From contig OY821791.1 in assembly GCA_963682175.1 (NCBI GenBank), forward strand, positions 17,574,542 to 17,638,541: a DNA stretch of 64,000 nt, read 5' to 3'. The notes beneath the pieces were generated by a model, which saw only the letters and a program-made list of their open reading frames with translations, searched no databases and was not told where the DNA came from. Source of the DNA: Triglochin maritima. Lineage: Eukaryota > Streptophyta > Magnoliopsida > Alismatales > Juncaginaceae. Shown here in pieces: positions 34,114-45,908 of the stretch (the stretch's first letter is position 1; each line of letters starts with the position of its first letter). The position numbers and the translations under genes are program-made.

Positions 34114-35264
34114 GAATTCGTATCCGTTTACAAATATCTGTGAACTTGCAAATATTCGTGAACATTTATATCATATATATTCGGGTTTGAACTATATTTA
34201 CTTGAGTACCTATGTAAAACAATGAGTTTATGCTTTACGAATGTATTTATAAAAATTGTGCATACACTCAATGCCAAAATTGATTGTATATTCTTCTCGT
34301 TAGGGATCTATTAACATTAACAATATGTGCTAAACAACATTAAGTAAACACTAAATTATAATGTTATTATCTTAAATTGGTTTCTACTTGAATACCAATC
34401 TAAAAGGACAATTTGGATTTGCCTCCTAATCTTGCCCATTTGAAGAATTAGCCTGCAAATGCTTCAATCAAAACAGATAACTGTCGACCTTGTATAACCA
34501 AATTCACCAGTAGAAGTATGAAAGTAATTCCACAATATTATAAGATGCAAATAAAGAAATAGAAACACAGAGAATCCGAACACTAAAAACACAAGCATAT
34601 TATACGGATAATATAATGTCTTGATAACAACACCGTATGTGAAATTTTTCACATGCAAATTCTGAACCAAACATTGACTGCTCGGCCACAGTCTTAAGAT
34701 TTTTTAATCTTGGACATAGATGCCTCCAGCGTGGACATCTTATCGGACCCACACCCGGACGACAACTTGGACAAATGCCTTCGTCAGGTTGACCTTTAAC
34801 AATACCACTCACATCCCCATTGCTTCCGCTATCACAACTCCTATCACTTGCTTCTCTCCAGGAGCACCATCTTCGCCACTTCCTTTCTCGACGCTTTTCC
34901 CTATCAAATCTCTAGCTGAAGAAGAAATGGTTATAAAAAGAAACAAAACAAGGAGAACAGGGGCCATGGACTTGAGTGGAACCATAATATTGTTAAACAT
35001 GCAACGAAGCATAGGAGCCCAACGTGGTAGAGTGGTTTATTTATTAGATCGATGGCGAATATCCACTACATTGATGTTTAAAAGTCAACATTTTGCTCAC
35101 TACTTAAAGCATGGAGGGGACAGGGAAGAAACGGACACATCACTCCATTTCATTTTTTCGTTCTTACTTAACCATCATCATAAATGTGGTTTCAAAGTTA
35201 CAAGTTTTTCTTAGAAGAAGACTACATTTTTTGTTTAAAATATTATAGTTGACCATGACAAGTT
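34114..35264. repeat. Duplicated segment, copy 2 (with broken peptide gene)
   Basis: Begins GAATTCGTATCCGTTTACAA right after the solo LTR and aligns with 29036-30441, lacking the two blocks noted there. The first five bases are also the target-site duplication of the solo LTR. Confidence 0.85.
34600..35000 (-). pseudogene. Duplicate of the four-cysteine peptide gene, frameshifted
   Basis: Starts at the ATG at 35000, with the same signal-peptide region (MAPVLLVLFLFITISSSA). A single-base deletion near 34850, where copy 1 has CTTGTCCTCC and this copy CTTCTCTCC, shifts the frame after GAPGE and gives an unrelated tail. The cysteine region is preserved in another frame (CPSCRPGVGPIRCPRWRHLC), and its old stop codon is lost by changes in the A/T run at 34700-34707. 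Read alone, that frame runs to 34600. The Tyr of the SDEYGAP segment is replaced. Loss of function of the original product is likely. Confidence 0.75.
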
Positions 35265-35641
35265 CTCTTGCTTAAAAGAGTTAAAATCACATTGTTGTTT
35301 TTTTATGTTGTGACATGTAGGAAGATGGAGGAAGCCGAAAGGGTGTGTTGAATGAATGTCTTTTGGTTATGAAAATAAGATGGGGCAGGCGGCTAAATCC
35401 TGGTGCCCAAACGTCAATTAACTGGATCTTGGGTTTAGGTGAGGATAAAAAGAAAAGAAATAGAAATAAAAGAAATGAAAAGTTTAAGAGTGATAAGGTT
35501 TTCATTATTATATGGCAGTGATTAGTCTTGTTACCTCCTAACCATTTGTTAGGTCGTTAAGTTTTGCTTAGGCATGGTTTAATGCTAATGTTGGCTTTTG
35601 ACTTGGGGTGCATGTGGGAGGTACGGGTGGTTTGGTGTAGG
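35265..35641. other. Unassigned spacer
   Basis: Nothing recognisable; a purine-rich (AGAAATAAA)-type stretch lies at about 35445-35490. Confidence 0.5.
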
Positions 35642-37175
35642 TGATTGACGTCATTTCATGCACTCATTTGTGTCTTATATCCATTATCTTTAACCTAAAA
35701 ATACTACGTAACGAGTTTTATGTTTAAGTTTCAGGAATAATAGCTTTGATAAGAAAAGACTAAAAAATGACATAAAAGCAAGAAAAAAGACTAAGTTACA
35801 AGACTTATGGACTGAGGTGCAAGAGAGAAGGACCCGGATGTAAAACCAAAAGGACTAATGAGGAAATCAAGAAGCTCCACACCATTATGAGGAGTATTTT
35901 GGCAATTAGATTTAGGCTCAAACATCAACAACCAAATCGGGTTCATCAAGCCAGAAACAAACCACCGAAATCCAGACTCAATCTAAGCAATCTGGACTGC
36001 CAATTGGCGGTCCAAATTGGTCCAAATGTTTTATGGTGGAGTCGGGTTGTGTATTATGTTGTTATATGTCCATTTATAGTATGTCTTTAGTCCCATACCG
36101 GGGGATTACCCCCGGTTACCTTTTTTCATGCCTATAAATAGAACTCTTCCTCCTCATTTGTATTCACCCATTGCTTGGTGACATTCTCTCTACTTGGAGT
36201 AAAAGCCTTGAAGAAAAAACTCAAGGTGGAGAAGAATTCCACTTGCAATGTGAGTCATGTTAATAAAATAATTTTTCTTAGTTTCTTTTAATATTGTATT
36301 GTCTTTTAATTCTTGCATGCTTCTTTAGTTTAATTTCCTTTTATTTAGCTTCTTTAGTATTTCTTGTTTGTTTAGTTTAATTGTCTTTAATTAGAATGTT
36401 TAGTTTTGTTAATGTAATTTGTAGTGTAACGATTAGTGAGTAGTTCCATCCCATTTGGGGGTGGAGAAATATGTGATGTGATTATGTGATGTATTAGGTG
36501 TGTGTTATCTTAATCCTTTGAACCTTACATGATTTTCATAACCATCTAATGCGATTTCACTCTTGTCTTTGATATGCTAATGCTCTTGAATGAAACTTAG
36601 CATATGCTTAGATTAGTGGACATATTTTATGGGGAATGATGATGTGAGGATATAGATGGAATTGATAAAGGAAATATGACTTGTAGTTGCATGTACTCTT
36701 GTTGCCTTTACCTTGGTTAATGTCTTGTATGTTTTAATGATTGTGTAAATCTTATTTCATGCGGAGGCATAGTGGGGTTTGGTTTTTATACATGAGGTCA
36801 TTTAGCTTCATTCCAATTATTGTCTTGTATGTTTTAATGATAATGTGTTATCTTATTTCATGTTGAGGCAAAGTTGGATTTAGTTTTATGATTTTCATGC
36901 ACTACATGTTGTGATGAGCATAATTGAACACACACACATACACATATTTTTGTATTCACATTCTTTCTCTACCCACTATGGCGTTTAGTTTTATTGTTGA
37001 TTTTTCAATTCCTTTCGCATTCTAGTGTAGTTTCGATCATAACTCATTTCACTCCTTTCTTTCCCACTCGCCTACGAACTAACCATAGTCGACACACCTC
37101 CCTATGGATCGACCTGTATTTGCCACCACTTCAACGCGGCCATGCACTTGTGATTAATTATAACTGAATCAATCA
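35642..37175 (+). repeat. Solo LTR, Athila/Tat-like family of A and D
   Basis: 1534 bp, TGATTGACGTC...GAATCAATCA with mirror ends TGATTGA/TCAATCA, colinear with the LTRs at 45909-47310 (opposite strand) and 62619-63766. The flanks are GTAGG (35637-35641) and GTAGC (37176-37180), a four-of-five match. It contains a 14-bp CTGCCAATTGGCGG near-palindrome at 35997, a TATA box at 36132 and the late-LTR phrase TTAGTGGACATATTTTATGG. Confidence 0.85.
36132..36141 (+). promoter_or_regulatory. TATA box of solo LTR 35642-37175
   Basis: CTATAAATAG, followed by a C/T-rich start region (ACTCTTCCTCCTC). It is the same box as in LTRs of A and is absent from D. Confidence 0.6.
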
Positions 37176-38123
37176 GTAGCATGGGTGGAGGTACGGTGGG
37201 TATGGGTAGGACTGTTGAAGAATGGTGGTCCATGCTTGATTGGTGGTTGTATGGTTTATCTTGGAGAAAACACACAACAATAACTCCATCCCAACTCACT
37301 CTCTTCTCTCCCACCCACCTCTCTCTCCCCCTCTTCTCTACTATCGGCGGTGATCGGAGGCTACCGGAGTTGCTGGCTATCGACGTGAGAAGGCAGTGCA
37401 AGGAGAGGAGCGTGGAGGTGTAGTCGACGATGGACGTGCTCCTGGAGGCGTGGTCGGCGTTAAGCTCGGTGTGACAAGGTGACGAAGGCTTGGAGGCAGC
37501 TGGAGGTGTACAGCGGCAAGGGAGTTGGATATCAGCGACAATCAGAGCCCTGGGAACTCAAAAGGTATGTCAAGTTTACATTTAACTCACACAAGGTGTG
37601 TGAGGGGGTGCTCGTCGAAGGCCTCACCGACGACGAGCGGCCAATGGGTCGTTAGAGTGGTTTGTCCTACCGGACGTCGGCTAGCTAGCTGTCCGTGCAA
37701 GGGTGGTCGCGTGGTGGCATGGCCGGCCACCCGATGTTGTCGGTTTTGTGTGGACTGCTGAACTAAGGGAGGGACTGCTGGACTAAAAGACAAGAATGTT
37801 GAACTGGACTATTTGTTTAAGGGGCGGGATTGCTAGATTGATGAACGGGATTGCGGGACTGGACTGAGGGGCGAGATTGCAAGACTGCGTGATTGGCTGC
37901 TGGACTAAGGGACTAGACTGCTGGACAACATCGTTGTCGTGAGAGCCTTGTGTCGAATGGTTCCCACATAAACCAGTGTCCTCACTTTGTGTGTGAGATG
38001 GGAGGTGACAGTAGGTGCAATGATTGCACCTGCCAAGGGACTGTCGAGCGAATGAGTGTGGGCACCTTAGCGCACGGGCCTCCATGGTGTCTTTATGCTT
38101 TTCATGCACCATATTGCATTTCA
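37176..38123 (+). repeat. Probable LTR fragment with GGACTG-rich array
   Basis: Contains a CT-rich start region (37290-37340), a donor-like AAAGGTATGTCAAG at 37561-37574 followed by TCACACAAGGTGTGTGAG, as in solo LTR 31881-34113 at 32708-32749. An irregular array of GGACTG / GGATTGC phrases follows (37740-37930) where the other LTR has its palindromes. A perfect hairpin AGGTGCAATGATTGCACCT lies at 38011-38029. No ends are seen. The short frames here are not genes. Confidence 0.5.
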
Positions 38124-38360
38124 TTGATACATGATTAGTAGCATATCATGCGTCATATTCCTGCTATATATTCTTTATTTTACTCCAATATTGTGCTACT
38201 CGAGTTTTTATTTGTAGTATTTCAGGAGTTAGGTAATAAACAAGAAGAAGAGAGAAATAAAGACATAAATGTAACAAGTATGGACTGATTTGAAAGGTTC
38301 TGGACCTATTTGTAATGCACAAGGACTGGATCGCAAATCTGGAAGGACCCAAGTGAAAAC
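38124..38360 (+). repeat. C 5' LTR, part 1
   Basis: The U3 start region has phrases resembling 35690-35830 (TATTTCAGGA, AAGGACCCAAGTG). It ends at AAAAC, the target-site duplication of element A. Confidence 0.55.
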
Positions 38361-39742
38361 TGATTGAACGTTTTAATTAAACCGCAAGTGCACGATCGCG
38401 TTGAAGCGGTGGCAAATACGGGTCGTCCTCAGGGAGGTGAGCAGCCTCTCATTTGCACGAAATCAAGGCCAAAAATATGGAAGAGAGTTTGATTATGCTA
38501 CGCTACGCTACACTACACTACGAAGTATGAAATGCGAAAGAAAGAAACAAACGATTAACTAAAAACTTAACTAAGAACGAAAGAAGAGTGCTGGAATTCA
38601 GAAATTAAAAACCCTTAAGGGGTGGAGTGAGTGCACACATGCAAAGAGGTGGGTGTTGAACACATTCTTTAAGCACAAATAAAGGTGGTGTTATCATGCA
38701 TAGGAAGTGTCTAAATGTTATGACAAAACCTATCAATCCATTCACCATCCAAGTTGATTAACATTTACATATACAGGTTGTTTATTTCAGAATCTAAACA
38801 AGCATGAGAGGTGTCTAATTATTTTGGCAAAACTCATCAAGTTATAAATTCTATCCTAAACAAGCAAGCATACATTCATGTTTTATCAACACATTGGAAA
38901 TAAAGCATTCATTCCATTCTCTAATGCATGTATGAACATTTACTCCACCCCCCAAAGGGGATGGAACTACTCACTACACATTACACTAATTATTAAACTA
39001 AGAAAGGAAAGCATATTAACTAAGCTACTAAAAAAACTAATGAAATGAAATTAACCAAAGTAAAACAAGAAACATAAAACAAACAACATAATAAAGAAAT
39101 ATTTATTAAAGTGACTCACATTTTAAGTAACATCCTCCTACTTTAGTGTGTGCTTCAAGGCCTCACTTCTAGTAGGAAGAATAGCCACTTAAAATATGGA
39201 GTGCCTACATTAGAAGGTGAAGAGTTCTATTTATAGCCATAGAAAAAGGCAATCCGGGACAATCCCCCGATGTGGAACTAAACAAATACTAGAAATGGAC
39301 TAAATACACACTAATATGCGACCCACCAAAATCTTAGCAGATTTGGGCCAAAACAGACCGCCAATTGGCGGTCTATATGGTCCGGATCATGCTGGATTTT
39401 ATTGTGAGCTTTTCTGGATGTCTTTGTTGGTCTTTGATGCATCTACTTCACTTGTTGGAGCTCCGACCCGAATAGAATTGCAAAAATACTCCCCATGATG
39501 GTGTGGAGTTTTCTATTTTGCTCTTTGGTCCTTTGGTCTTACGTTCAGGTCCTTCTCCCTTGCATCTTAGTCCCCAGATCTCACAATTCAGTCCTTTTTC
39601 CCTGCTTTTGGGTCCTTTTATGCTTCATCTCTTAAAACCTATTTAATTCTGAAAACTAAACATAAAACTCGTTACATAACATTGTTCAGGTGAAACATAA
39701 TGGATATAAGATGCAAATATGAGGATGAAATTATGTCAATCA
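38361..39742 (-). repeat. 3' LTR of element A
   Basis: 1382 bp, mirror ends TGATTGA / TCAATCA, TATA box at 39227-39236. It carries a single perfect 18-bp palindrome (39356-39373), whereas the 5' LTR has two near-copies 21 bp apart; this accounts for the length difference. Confidence 0.93.
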
Positions 39743-39757
39743 AATACCCCCACACCT
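39743..39757 (-). other. Polypurine tract of element A
   Basis: The complement of AATACCCCCACACC reads GGTGTGGGGGTATT and adjoins the 3' LTR. Confidence 0.8.
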
Positions 39758-41328
39758 AACTTTTGCTTGTCCCGAGCAAAACAAAGAAAGGAAAAACATA
39801 TGAGAAAAACAAGAAATCCTAACTCACTTTCGTAGGAATCACTGTTGCACTTAGCACGTGCAACAAGCCGTTAAACCTCCTTGTCGCCAAGGAGGAGAAG
39901 TGTTGTCTCCTGACGGTTTTCAGCGGATATACCCACAAAATCCGAACAAGATGCATTAATCAATCTAGCTACACGACTCGTTGGACTCATTTTTGTCGAT
40001 CATGGGACACGGTAATACTACGGGTTGACTCTATATGGGTAATCAGTCCACACACCTAGCCTAATGAACCATTTGTGAAAGTTAGTTAAGGACTTAAGTG
40101 AAAGACATGGGCAACCTTAACTTCAGAATGTGATACAATGTGTAAAGTCCATTTTGGTTCTTATTTGACTCTTTTTTTTCTTTTTTTTTCTTTTTTCTTT
40201 TTCTTTGGAGCAGTTTATTGGTTGGTATTTGATTCTCCCAGGGTCAGGTTTCATGCATAATTGCCTATGAGGACTTACATTATCACGTACACCTTCCCCC
40301 AAATCTCCACATAGGTAGATCCCTACCACCCGTGTAACGGGAGTTCGGTCGGTGCATCCCAAGTCTGATGACTCGAAAGCACTAGGCACAAAGTCCCCTC
40401 AGACCTACTTTCCCGAGTGATAGGAGCCGTGCGAGAAGAGAGAACACCACTTATTTATTTATCTACATGGGAACCAAAACCCCTACACTTAAGTTTCACA
40501 AAAAGAGATTAAGGGCCATTGACTACGACAAACTTCATTATACTAACAGACACGAATTATTGACTCATTAGGTTCAGGGTGGACTTCTTTAAATGTTTGA
40601 GTACTGAAACCCTATGATTACACGCCTCGTGAGGGAAAACCGGGGTGCATCCTAATGACTCGATAAAACCTAAAGCCAGTAAACTAGATATCCTAATGCA
40701 TCAAGTTCAAGACAATTTTGGGAGCTTTCTTTTTACTTTGCCTCTCAACGGTTTTTGCACAAGCTAAACACACGCAAAACCCACAAAAACAATTTTTTTC
40801 GCAAACACATGAAGATTTTGAAAGAAATGTGAAAATTTTAAAGCACTAGGCAAGCAAAAGAAGACAAGTCACCTAAGGATCCTGACAAGCAGATATAACG
40901 ATATTAAATGCAGCACACTAACATGACCCTAGCAGTACAAACAAAAGAAAACAAACTCAAAGGAAAATGACTCGACTATGTACACACGTAAAGTACCCCC
41001 CACACCTACTTCATGCATTGTCCTCAATGAATGTGAACAAGATACTACATGGATTTATGCATGAAAAATGAAAGATCTCACCAACATAAAGCGCAAAAGG
41101 AAGTTCGTGGTTATAGTGATGGACACAAACCCGAATTCCCTCAAAACCTGTGAGATACTGAAGAATGGAGACAAATACGTGAATAAATGGGGACCAAGTA
41201 CACAAGGGTTAGGGCCCACAACAATCAGTGCTCACTCATGGAGTCTTTTATTACTCTCTTTTTTTTCTTTTTTTTTGATTTTTTAACATGATATATACAG
41301 CAACAACAATATTCTCATAATCATTTGG
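39758..41328 (-). other. Non-coding 3' internal region of element A
   Basis: No protein resemblance. A second polypurine-like sequence (complement of AAGTACCCCCCACACCT, 40991-41007) nearly repeats the one at 39743 and could be an extra priming site or a duplicated end. Long T-rich and A-rich runs lie at 40170-40205 and 41255-41285. Confidence 0.6.
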
Positions 41329-42002
41329 TCAAGGAACATCAAATGAGAAAATCAAGTCATGAGGACCAGAGACTTGCCGAGATGGGCAAACTTCACCGGT
41401 ACTCTGAGGTGTCATGAGGGGTGAAAGGTCAAAGCTGAAAGGCTCGAACCCCTCATGATATTGGTTGGGTGTGGGCAACAAAGAATGAAGTTGTGTTGCC
41501 TCACTAGGGTTTAGTTTCTCATCGAACAAAACCCTCCAACCAATAGGTGGGTGCATCAGAATGAGTTCCTCAAGCTCATTCGATGGATGCAGCAGACCTG
41601 CATCACTAAGAATGGGGCTTCTCCCCAAGTTATCCAACAAGGACCTCCCACCATCATTTATATCAACAAGCATAAGCTCGGTCGTAGGTGGGTCCTTGTT
41701 GGAGTCAATATGAAGCTCAAATGGCTCAATGGCCATGGGACATGAGGTAGAGACACCTTCTGGTATAGGCATATGATGGGGTGTCTCACTCTCACTAGTA
41801 CTCTCAACTGAATCATGCAACGAACACTCCTTTTGGACATTTATGTTTGATGCCAGCTCACTCTGTTGCATTGGAAAGACAGGCAATGAGTTTTCGTTGG
41901 GCCCACAAACATTTTCAATGGGTTGAATTGGTGTTAGGAGTGTTCGTTGATTTTGTGGTGCTTTCTCCAATTGGCGGATGAGATTTAGATTTAAAGGTTG
42001 AT
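41329..42002 (-). pseudogene. Element A polyprotein segment after protease
   Basis: Open frame of about 220 codons ending SFDVP-stop. When the solo LTR and one TTGAT copy are removed, its start is in frame with the end of the protease frame at 43231, so it was part of the same polyprotein. It has no reverse-transcriptase motif. It is rich in Glu, Ser, Pro and Leu and resembles nothing I can name. It may be a non-enzymatic extension or decayed linker. Confidence 0.6.
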
Positions 42003-43230
42003 TGATGAGAATTAAATTTATACCGCAAGTACACGGTGTCAATGAAGACGTGGCAAATACGGGTCGAACACAAGGAGGGAGAGATTTGTTATTTTCGTGA
42101 TTTTCGATTAAGGAGAAGAAGGAGAGAAGAAATAATTGGGTTTTGAGATTTTTGGATTTTAATTATCTAAAGCAAGAAACAAGAACAATTAAAATTAAAA
42201 CAAGAACAAAGATGTGAATTCCGTCGGGTGGAGGTTTAGATTTAAGGTTTAGATTAGAGAATTTAGAAACTTATAATAAATCATATTAGTTATAAAGCAT
42301 TACATGATAAATGATTTAACATAAACTCAAGTAATCAAAATATACTAACACGAAATTAAAATAATAACATTCATTCATCTTCTCTTCACCCTAATCCGTC
42401 ACCTCCACCCTTTGGAAGGAGTTAGAAACTCATAGAGGGAGGAAGAAGGGGTCCTTGAGACATTACAAAAGAAAACTAAAAGTAAGAAATAAAAGACAGA
42501 ATTTTATTAATGAAAAGAAGAATACAAAACTAAGGTTAAGAATAAAAACTAACACCAAAGACTAAGGACCCTTCTAACATCGTTCTCGGGTCTATTTATA
42601 GTTGCTACAAGGGATCTAGGTATACTATTGGAAAGTACACGTGTCCAGACACGACTGGACGAAATTGGAGCACACGGATCGACTAGGGGGCGGCGGAATC
42701 GCCGCATGGTGTGTGTGATCTGCGGCGGAATCGCCGCACATCATGCTCTGATTTGGTCCAGATTTTGGTTGAATGTTTATGGTATGATTTGATCCTCCTT
42801 TACGCGTCTGGATTGATTCTTTCAATTCTTTTGAGCTCCGGATTAATTCCTTCACATATTTGGAGATATACATTGATTTTTCTATATATTTTCTCCAAGA
42901 GAATAAAGGCTACTCGTGATTTGCAATTAGGTCCTTGACTTTTTGCAGTTAAGTCCCCGGCTACTTTTGTGCTTAAGTCCTTGTTCTTTTTGCAATTAGG
43001 ACTTGAATGCTTCTATGCTTGGATACATTTCCATTCGTAACCTGATAATCTTGAACTTGGTCTTTATGATAGAAATGAGTCTTTTGCATGCGTTTATGCT
43101 CGGGATGTGGGTACATTGCATTCAGGTCCCTGTATTCTGTAAATAAGACTAAACACATACCTTAGTAGCATTTATTGATGTAAAAGTAATCTAAATGAAA
43201 GACATATGATGCAATGTATGCAATGCATCA
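42003..43230 (-). repeat. Solo LTR nested in element A
   Basis: 1228 bp, TGATG...CATCA inverted ends, perfect TTGAT duplication (41998-42002 and 43231-43235). It resembles A-type LTRs at its left edge (ACCGCAAGTACACGG.GTC, GGCAAATACGGGTCG), fixing minus orientation, but is otherwise a distinct family. TATA region near 42590. Two identical 16-bp GCGGCGGAATCGCCGC near-palindromes start at 42690 and 42722. Confidence 0.93.
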
Positions 43231-45330
43231 TTGATCCATGGGCTCCTGTTGCCTACCAGAGTTGAACACATGAAACTCGGCAGTCATGTTACCGAATGAG
43301 AGCTTCATGAGACCATTTCTACAATTAATTAAGGCATTGGAAGTTGCTAGAAATGGTCTACCCAAAATCAAAGGTATTTGAGAGTGGGTGTTCGCAACAG
43401 GATTGGTATCGAGGACAACAAAATCGACTGGAAATATAAAATCTCCAACTTTGATAAGCACGTCCTCGATAATCCCCTTTGGAATATGAATAGATCTATC
43501 CGCCAGTTGGAGGGTGATCTTAGTTGGTTTCAATTCTCCTAAATTTAACTGTTGATAAACAGAAAATGGGAGGAGGTTGACCGCTGATCCTAAATCAAGT
43601 AAAATATTACTCATGCTAGTGTCCCCTATCGTACACTGAATAGTAGGACACCCAGGGTCCTTGTATTTTGTGTAGGCGGGATTGGACAAAAGTGAGGTTA
43701 CATTTGCAGCCAAGAATGCTTTCTTAGGAACATTGGTCTTCCTCTTGGTTGTGCAGAGATCCTTCAACACTTTGGCATATTGAGGTATTTGTTGGATGAC
43801 ATCCAACAAGGGGATGTTAACCTTCACTTGCTTAAACACCTCTAATATCTTGTCCATTTTGTCACTCTGCTTTTTGGTTAACCTACTTGGATAAGGAGCT
43901 TTTGGCACGTAGGTTTTCTGCGGTGCCTGAGAAGGAAGCCTTGGTGTATTACCCTCACCCTCAACCTCTTCTTTACCACCATTCCCCCTAAGGGGCTGCA
44001 TAGATGGTGGTGGTGGTGGCAAGGAAATGTGATTGTCAACCTGCTTTCCATTCCTTAAGGTCACAATGAAATTGACAAGGTACACAGGTTCCTCCACATG
44101 GTTCACTTGCCTCCCCCGAGGTACCACATTCTCATTTTGCATGTGTTGTTGCTGGTACATGCGGGGGTTAGCCTCAGGCTGGCTAGGAAAAGACCCTCTC
44201 TCTCTCTTTCATGTACAGACTGAGCCAATTGGCATATCTGAAGCTCTAGAGATTTGATGGTCTGCTGATTTGAAGTGAGAAGTTGACTTGTGGTTGACAT
44301 AAAATATTTAATTGAGTTTTCAAGTCCACGAGTCAAGGTCTCAAGAGAATTGAATCGGGTTTCCATATTATTGGAATTTGGGAAACCTGATTGATTGGTG
44401 ATTGGAGCTTGGGGTGGCTGATAAGATTGTGCATGCATGGGAGGTTGGTATGATTGGTTAGGTGGTCGAGAGGAGTTTGAAGGACCACCTGGGGCATTAT
44501 TTTGGTTCCATGAAAAATTGGGGTGGTTCCTCCATCCAGGATTATAAGATGATGAGTATGGGTCATTCCTAGCTCTGTCATAGATGGCGTTGACATGTTC
44601 CATCTCAGGAGGAATGGACGCACACTCTCTTTCTACATGACCTATCCTACCACATGAATAACAGGGAACTGGACCAGATGTGGACATGTGAGGTGCACCT
44701 TGTTGGTTTCGGAGCTCAATCGAATCCATACGGCACATTAAGGCCGCCATGCGTGCCTCGGTGGCAGTAGTGGTATCGATAGCAAATGCGGCACCCGATC
44801 TAGTCGAGTTTGCATTCGCGATCCTCGCTCCTATGCTGGATGATGCAGGTGGTTCCTTTACACTCTCCCATTGCATTGTTTTCTCAGCAAGGTCTTCTAG
44901 GAAAGCCCATGCCTCCCGTTCATCCTTTCCTAAGAACTCTCCTTGACACATGGACTCAAGGAGCGTTCGGGACGGGATGTGAAGACCCTCGTAAACAATC
45001 TGACGCAGGCGCCACAACTCGATGCCATGGTGAGGGCATGAGGATAGTAGCTCCTTGAACCTCTCTAGATATGCATGAAATGTTTTGGTCTCAAGTTGTT
45101 AGAACGAATTGATTTCGTTCCTCAATTTTTGAGTCCAATGATTTGGAAAGTATTTCTTGAGAAATGCAGATTGAAACTCATCCCAAGTCCTAAAGGCATT
45201 CGCCTGGTTGCTGTACAACCACTTCTTGGCGTCATCCTTCAGCGCAAAGGGGACAAGCCTAAGATGGAAAGGGTGATGAAATCCCCCACCTTATCTTTTA
45301 TGGGACAACCCCTCCTTAGTAGCGTTATGG
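43231..45330 (-). pseudogene. Element A gag-protease, N-truncated and broken
   Basis: The gag middle (RLVPFALKDDAKKWLY near 45240) is joined directly to leader-like DNA (GGGGGATTTCATCACCC at 45274-45290, which in C lies well before the gag start at 60641), so the start codon and N-terminus are deleted. A TAA lies at 45099-45101 in NEINSF-stop-QLETKT. The frame then runs to a CCHC knuckle (CYSCGRIGHVEREC) and NPGWRNHPNFSW. A slip in the (GA)n run at 44198-44210 shifts it into the frame 43228-44160: KAPYPSRLTKKQ, VNIPLLDVIQQIP, protease core LLDLGSAVNLLP (catalytic Asp present) and ILGRPFLATS. Not translatable as one protein. Confidence 0.85.
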
Positions 45331-45884
45331 AGTCTAAATCTAACAATCAACTCTCCAAACAAACGCTCAACTCACACTTGTTTCAATGTACTTCCTACTA
45401 ACTAATGCATGTTCATACGAAATGCATGAATGAGAGTAGAAGGTGCGTACCTCACGCCAGCACTCAGCAACTGAAAATAAAGCTAAAATGAAAGACAATC
45501 TATATGCCTAAGTCACATACATGATGCATGACCTAAACAAAAAGAATGCCTAATCTTTTGCTTTGGGTTTTAGGGTCCAAGTTGCTTAAAGGAGGTTTCA
45601 TTATTGATCTGGGAACAAACTATAAGTCAAAACATGCCAAATGAAGTCCCAGATCACTATATCAGTTATGCAAACAGACCAAAGAAATGAGAGAGCAAAC
45701 AGAGGTTACCAGACCACCAATTGGCGGTCTTAGGCCGCTGATTGGCAGTCTACAGTGCCCAGCTTGCCTCAAAATTTCTCCAGGTGTTCCTCCTGGCGAC
45801 TCCAAGTCTCCTGAAACAAAGAAAAACTACAAAACACAAATTAAATCCACTCGAATCGTCCAAACAAGAGCCTGGACTGGCACC
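45331..45884 (-). other. Element A leader
   Basis: Between primer site and gag. It contains paired CCAATTGGCGG-type palindromes at 45714-45727 and 45735-45748, 21 bp apart, comparable to those in the D leader. Confidence 0.65.
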
Positions 45885-45902
45885 TCCCCGGCAACGGCGC
45901 CA
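45885..45902 (-). other. Primer binding site (tRNA-Asp), element A
   Basis: The complement of TCCCCGGCAACGGCGCCA is TGGCGCCGTTGCCGGGGA, complementary to the 3' end of plant tRNA-Asp as in Athila/Tat elements; six bases from the LTR. Confidence 0.9.
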
Positions 45903-45908
45903 AAAACT

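Noticed and set aside
37525..37761. 78-codon frame near the LTR fragment as a gene
   Set aside because: It overlaps a donor-like LTR segment and a simple GGACTG-type array, with no protein resemblance.
41329..42042. Stand-alone 237-codon gene
   Set aside because: Its first codons lie in the solo LTR; the true frame enters from the protease end, so it is part of a polyprotein.
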